Part shown: positions 3,676 to 6,127 of the stretch, piece by piece
Layout of the letters: each line of letters begins with the position of its first letter
Position numbering within the stretch: the first letter of the stretch is position 1
NCBI GenBank assembly: GCA_020429545.1
Contig: JAGQLF010000052.1
Coordinates: 1-6,127, forward strand
Direction: 5' to 3'
DNA from: Candidatus Dojkabacteria bacterium
GTDB lineage: Bacteria > Patescibacteriota > Dojkabacteria > J137
Length of the DNA stretch: 6,127 nt
Notes under the pieces: generated by a model
Told to the model about the DNA's origin: nothing
The model's input: the letters and a program-made list of their open reading frames with translations, nothing else
The model's database searches: none
Made by a program: the position numbers and the translations under genes

Positions 3676-6127
3676 CTACTTACATTCTTGTCCGTATAAC
3701 AATGATAGATTAACAAAATCTAAAACATCAATTTTTAGGTTTTCATCATGATCTAATCTACCACAACCATCAAATGTTGCCGAAATATCAGAACAAGACT
3801 TACCATATTTTCCAATTAGGTTTTTATAGTCAACATCATCAACGAAATTTGATTTACCACCTACATCCAACCTTCCACATGCAATTTGATTGGCCTTTTC
3901 TTCTTCAGTCAATATATCTGATCCAAAAACAGGTTTACTTATTTTCACCTGATTTACTGCAGTTTTTACGCTCTCTTGATTACCAAATTCATCAACTGAA
4001 AAATATTTGATTGTATAAAATCCATCATAAGTTAAGGTAAAGCTGGTTCCTTGTGAGGAGCTTAATGTTGGAGTTGATCCATCAGTTGTATAATAAGTAT
4101 TAGCACACTGTGCCACTCCACTTGGTGTGCAGGTTAAATTTACAGTTACATCTTCATAATGGAAATCTGCATCCACATTATCGCTGGTGCTCGGAGCATT
4201 TGAATAAATGAATGGACCTAAATCCCACTCTTCACCAAAATTGGACTGCGAAATTTTATTTAACGGCCATCCTGTAGAAGATAAATCAAATGCATTTGAA
4301 TTGTTAGCTCCTAAATTTTCACCATTATTAACCAATAAAGTTACATCCGCTCCGTTTAAATCAATCTTGAAATCTTCTGGTTCTGAATATGGTTCTGTTC
4401 CTTCAAAGTCAGGACCTGTGTCTCCAATTATATCTGATGTATATATTGAAGCACCTATGTAATAAGGCAGTACTCCTGTTCCAGTTTCTCTTTTTGCCCA
4501 ACCAGATATTACGTAATCACCTGAAAATGAATCTATGTACTGTTCAAGTCTTCCACCACATCCAGTACCTAAATTTAGTTTTAGTGAAGAATTCCCAGAA
4601 TGAACAATTTCTGTCTCTTGTTGCCCAGTTAATGCACCACCGTAAGCCCAGCCTACTGGTGTGTTTCCACTAAATGATTCCATTCCTCCATTTGTTACAA
4701 GCTCAGCACCACCACCTAAAGGAGTAATACTTAAATCATCTAAATACCAAGTTCCAAATGTGGGTGTATCACCAGCAGAACAAAAAGAAAAGAACCTAAA
4801 ATGCGCACCGCTAAGGGCATTGAAATTATAGGTAAAGTGTGTCCAAGGTGATGAACTTAATATATTTTGTGGTTCATCGTCTACTAATGTATAGTTTGGG
4901 CCACCAGTACCTGTATAGTCAGAACAACCAGTACATTTTACTTCACTGCCCAAATAATTATTTGAAAAATCATTACCTGATGCTGAAGTTAATTTTAGAT
5001 CCGCTACTGTACTGTCTTTAATTATATTATTTTTTATTTCGTTATTCTGAGAAGTAGTATCATCAATTGCAATGCCTCTACCTGCACCATAAATAGTATT
5101 GTTAAAAACTTTCAAATTTGACCCAGATAATAAAACACCATATTCGCTATTACTTGATCCACTCTCCATATTAAAAATGTTGTTTCTGACAATTGCATAT
5201 TCAGGCTGATCATAAAGTAAAACTCCAGATCCTGGTGAAAAACCAAAGTAGTTATTTTCAAATATCATTTCATTACCGCTGGTTTGAATACCTGATGCAA
5301 ATATATGGTGATCGCTGGTATCTGTACCATTATTATAAAATCTAGAATCAAATACGTGCCATTTAAAATCTCCTTTAATAGCCGCATGTCCAAAGTCTTC
5401 AAATACACAATTATCAATAGAAATTAGGTTTCCAGGAATACCGTCCACATCTCCTAACGCAAAACCTGTTGTATTGCTAGCAAAATTAACTCCTGGATTA
5501 GTATATGTTACAGCTGGATCTCCAACTGAGTAAACATATAGTGTTGTACCTGCAATATGATACTCGTTAGGTGTATTTACATCCAAAATTGTATATGCAT
5601 AGCTACCATTTGTAGAATTAAATCTAAACTGAGAAGTAGTATAGGGAATTGTTGTTGACCATATATTTCCAGAGTAATTAGTCCATCCATCAGGTACATA
5701 ATAAGGTACACCAGTAAAATGAAGATCTTTGAATAATATGTTTTTACCAGTTGAAATATTTAAAGTTGTTCGGTCTACAACAGTGTTGTCAATTGTTACG
5801 CTTTCAGAGTTATATGCCTGTATAGTTGTTGTTAAACTATCTGAATTAAAATTTACATCTATTGTATCTGATATTGTATATGTACCTGCTCTAATATTAA
5901 TAGTATCGCCAGCGCTTGCTGCCGCTAATCCAGCCTCTAGAGTATTGTAAGCATTTCCATTAGACCCAGTACACCTACGATTAGCAACTGAATAGTTATT
6001 TACACAATTGGTACTCAATGAACCATCAATATATATAACATCATCGCTGGCCGAAACTGAGTTAACATCCAAACCACTATCAGAAACAACAAGAAAAAAT
6101 TGCCCAAGTATAATTCCAACTAACAAT
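3676..6127 (-). CDS. Secreted right-handed parallel beta-helix protein with embedded jelly-roll module and double dockerin, N-terminus cut by the window edge
   Basis: The frame is open to the right edge; the first full codon is TTG at 6126-6124, more likely a Leu inside the signal peptide than the true start. Counting it as 1, residues 1-14 are hydrophobic and VSA/SDD (24-29) could be a cleavage site. The parallel beta-helix starts near 29 with AYNTLEAGLAAASAGDTINI (59-78) and RAGTYTI, and continues to about 402 with Asn-rich turns such as FENNYFGF, VRNNIFNM and VFNNTIYG. A segment at about 140-210 (LYVYSVGDPA) resembles inserts in other carbohydrate-active beta-helices. A jelly roll interrupts the helix at about 403-565. 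The helix then closes with EDFKIDLNGA (584-593) and EEWDLGPFIYS (632-642), the counterpart of the familiar WDIGAYEY ending. A chitobiase-C-like sandwich (about 650-728) and two dockerin repeats (750-815) follow, ending at TAG 3678-3676. No catalytic residues can be named, so lyase, hydrolase or binding protein all remain possible. Confidence 0.8.
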   Translation of the reverse strand, partial: LLVGIILGQFFLVVSDSGLDVNSVSASDDVIYIDGSLSTNCVNNYSVANRRCTGSNGNAYNTLEAGLAAASAGDTINIRAGTYTISDTIDVNFNSDSLTTTIQAYNSESVTIDNTVVDRTTLNISTGKNILFKDLHFTGVPYYVPDGWTNYSGNIWSTTIPYTTSQFRFNSTNGSYAYTILDVNTPNEYHIAGTTLYVYSVGDPAVTYTNPGVNFASNTTGFALGDVDGIPGNLISIDNCVFEDFGHAAIKGDFKWHVFDSRFYNNGTDTSDHHIFASGIQTSGNEMIFENNYFGFSPGSGVLLYDQPEYAIVRNNIFNMESGSSNSEYGVLLSGSNLKVFNNTIYGAGRGIAIDDTTSQNNEIKNNIIKDSTVADLKLTSASGNDFSNNYLGSEVKCTGCSDYTGTGGPNYTLVDDEPQNILSSSPWTHFTYNFNALSGAHFRFFSFCSAGDTPTFGTWYLDDLSITPLGGGAELVTNGGMESFSGNTPVGWAYGGALTGQQETEIVHSGNSSLKLNLGTGCGGRLEQYIDSFSGDYVISGWAKRETGTGVLPYYIGASIYTSDIIGDTGPDFEGTEPYSEPEDFKIDLNGADVTLLVNNGENLGANNSNAFDLSSTGWPLNKISQSNFGEEWDLGPFIYSNAPSTSDNVDADFHYEDVTVNLTCTPSGVAQCANTYYTTDGSTPTLSSSQGTSFTLTYDGFYTIKYFSVDEFGNQESVKTAVNQVKISKPVFGSDILTEEEKANQIACGRLDVGGKSNFVDDVDYKNLIGKYGKSCSDISATFDGCGRLDHDENLKIDVLDFVNLSLLYGQECK
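3682..3879 (-). other. Double dockerin-like domain of the beta-helix protein
   Basis: Residues 750-815 repeat the architecture seen at the end of the GH39-like protein: C750-C778 and C788-C815 bracket two loop-helix units joined by SDISATFDG. Repeat 1 again has a 13-residue loop spacing (D754 to D766) and the GGKS motif matching GGES of the other protein. Repeat 2 has the canonical 12-residue spacing (D792, D794, N796, D803), but position 6 is Leu in place of Gly. The partner is presumably a cohesin-like module encoded elsewhere. Confidence 0.75.
3943..4179 (-). other. Chitobiase/beta-hexosaminidase C-terminal-like beta-sandwich
   Basis: Residues about 650-728 contain VTVNLTCTPSG, then CANTYYTTDGSTPT (674-687), a Ser/Gly/Thr stretch, and DGFYTIKYFSVDEFGNQES (701-719). 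The YYTTDGSTPT and YFSVDxxGNxE signatures are typical of the CHB_HEX_C-like Ig-fold module that sits between catalytic and anchoring domains in many secreted carbohydrate-active proteins. C666 and C674 may form a disulfide. The likely role is a structural spacer. Confidence 0.75.
4432..4920 (-). other. Carbohydrate-binding-type jelly roll inserted in the beta-helix, apparently circularly permuted
   Basis: In CBM4/9-like jelly rolls the order is NGGFE, then GW, SGxxSLKL and the middle strands, ending in W..F.Y.F and YlDDlSl. Here the ending comes first: WTHFTYNF (428-435), FRFFSF (443-448) and TWYLDDLSITPL (459-470). A GGG link (471-473) leads to the beginning: LVTNGGMESF (476-485), VGWAYG (491-496), VHSGNSSLKLNL (508-519), RLEQYI (526-531) and YVISGWAKRE (538-547), ending near YIGASIYTSD (556-565). 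Together the halves supply about one full module. Likely role is glycan binding by the otherwise rigid helix; this is inferred from fold resemblance only. Confidence 0.6.

Noticed and set aside
3661..3683. Small hairpin AAGTA-GAG-TACTT followed by T-runs at the end of the beta-helix gene (minus strand), a possible terminator.
   Set aside because: The stem is only 5 bp with one G-C pair and overlaps the stop codon; too weak to call in AT-rich DNA.
6124..6126. TTG as the start codon of the beta-helix gene.
   Set aside because: The reading frame continues to the window edge and the residues here already look like the middle of a signal peptide lacking its basic N-region, so the gene is treated as truncated.
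1..6127. Recoding of TGA as glycine, as in Gracilibacteria and Absconditabacteria.
   Set aside because: Four long frames read through about 2000 codons with no in-frame TGA, glycine is encoded by GGN, and the four stops seen are TAA or TAG; nothing requires an altered code.

Overview
The window is AT-rich (roughly one third G+C by eye) and densely coded. It most resembles a genome fragment from an uncultured bacterium of the Candidate Phyla Radiation (Patescibacteria; Dojkabacteria- or Microgenomates-like). That placement is an inference. It rests on two large secreted proteins ending in cysteine-bracketed double dockerin-like repeats, on the absence of clear Shine-Dalgarno sequences before both visible starts, on the low G+C and on the tight packing. 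No rRNA, tRNA, CRISPR array, insertion sequence or phage gene is visible.

Layout. Positions 1-795 (+) hold the C-terminal 264 residues of a GH15-family glucan hydrolase, open at the left edge. A 47-bp gap (796-842) carries a sigma70-like promoter overlapping a bulged hairpin. A 119-residue acidic protein of unknown function follows at 843-1202 (+). Its stop overlaps by 6 bp the stop of a convergent gene at 1197-3605 (-). That gene encodes an 802-residue exported glycoside hydrolase of clan GH-A (GH39-like) with a C-terminal dockerin pair. After a 70-bp gap comes 3676-6127 (-), open at the right edge. It encodes a secreted right-handed parallel beta-helix protein with a carbohydrate-binding-type jelly roll embedded in it, a chitobiase-C-like beta-sandwich and a second dockerin pair.

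How the genes may work together. The two minus-strand genes are probably co-transcribed, beta-helix gene first. Both products look exported, both have carbohydrate-active folds, and both end in the same kind of dockerin pair. This suggests enzymes displayed on, or assembled into, a cohesin-bearing extracellular complex that attacks a polysaccharide. No cohesin or scaffoldin is in the window, so the assembly is a hypothesis. The GH15 gene lies on the other strand and its N-terminus is missing, so its location in the cell cannot be judged.

The most unusual observation is inside the beta-helix protein. The jelly-roll insert appears in swapped order: its C-terminal half precedes its N-terminal half. 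This looks like a circularly permuted carbohydrate-binding module spliced into the last turns of the helix. The next two are the DEP motif where GH39-like enzymes normally have NEP, and the consistent asymmetry of the dockerin loops.
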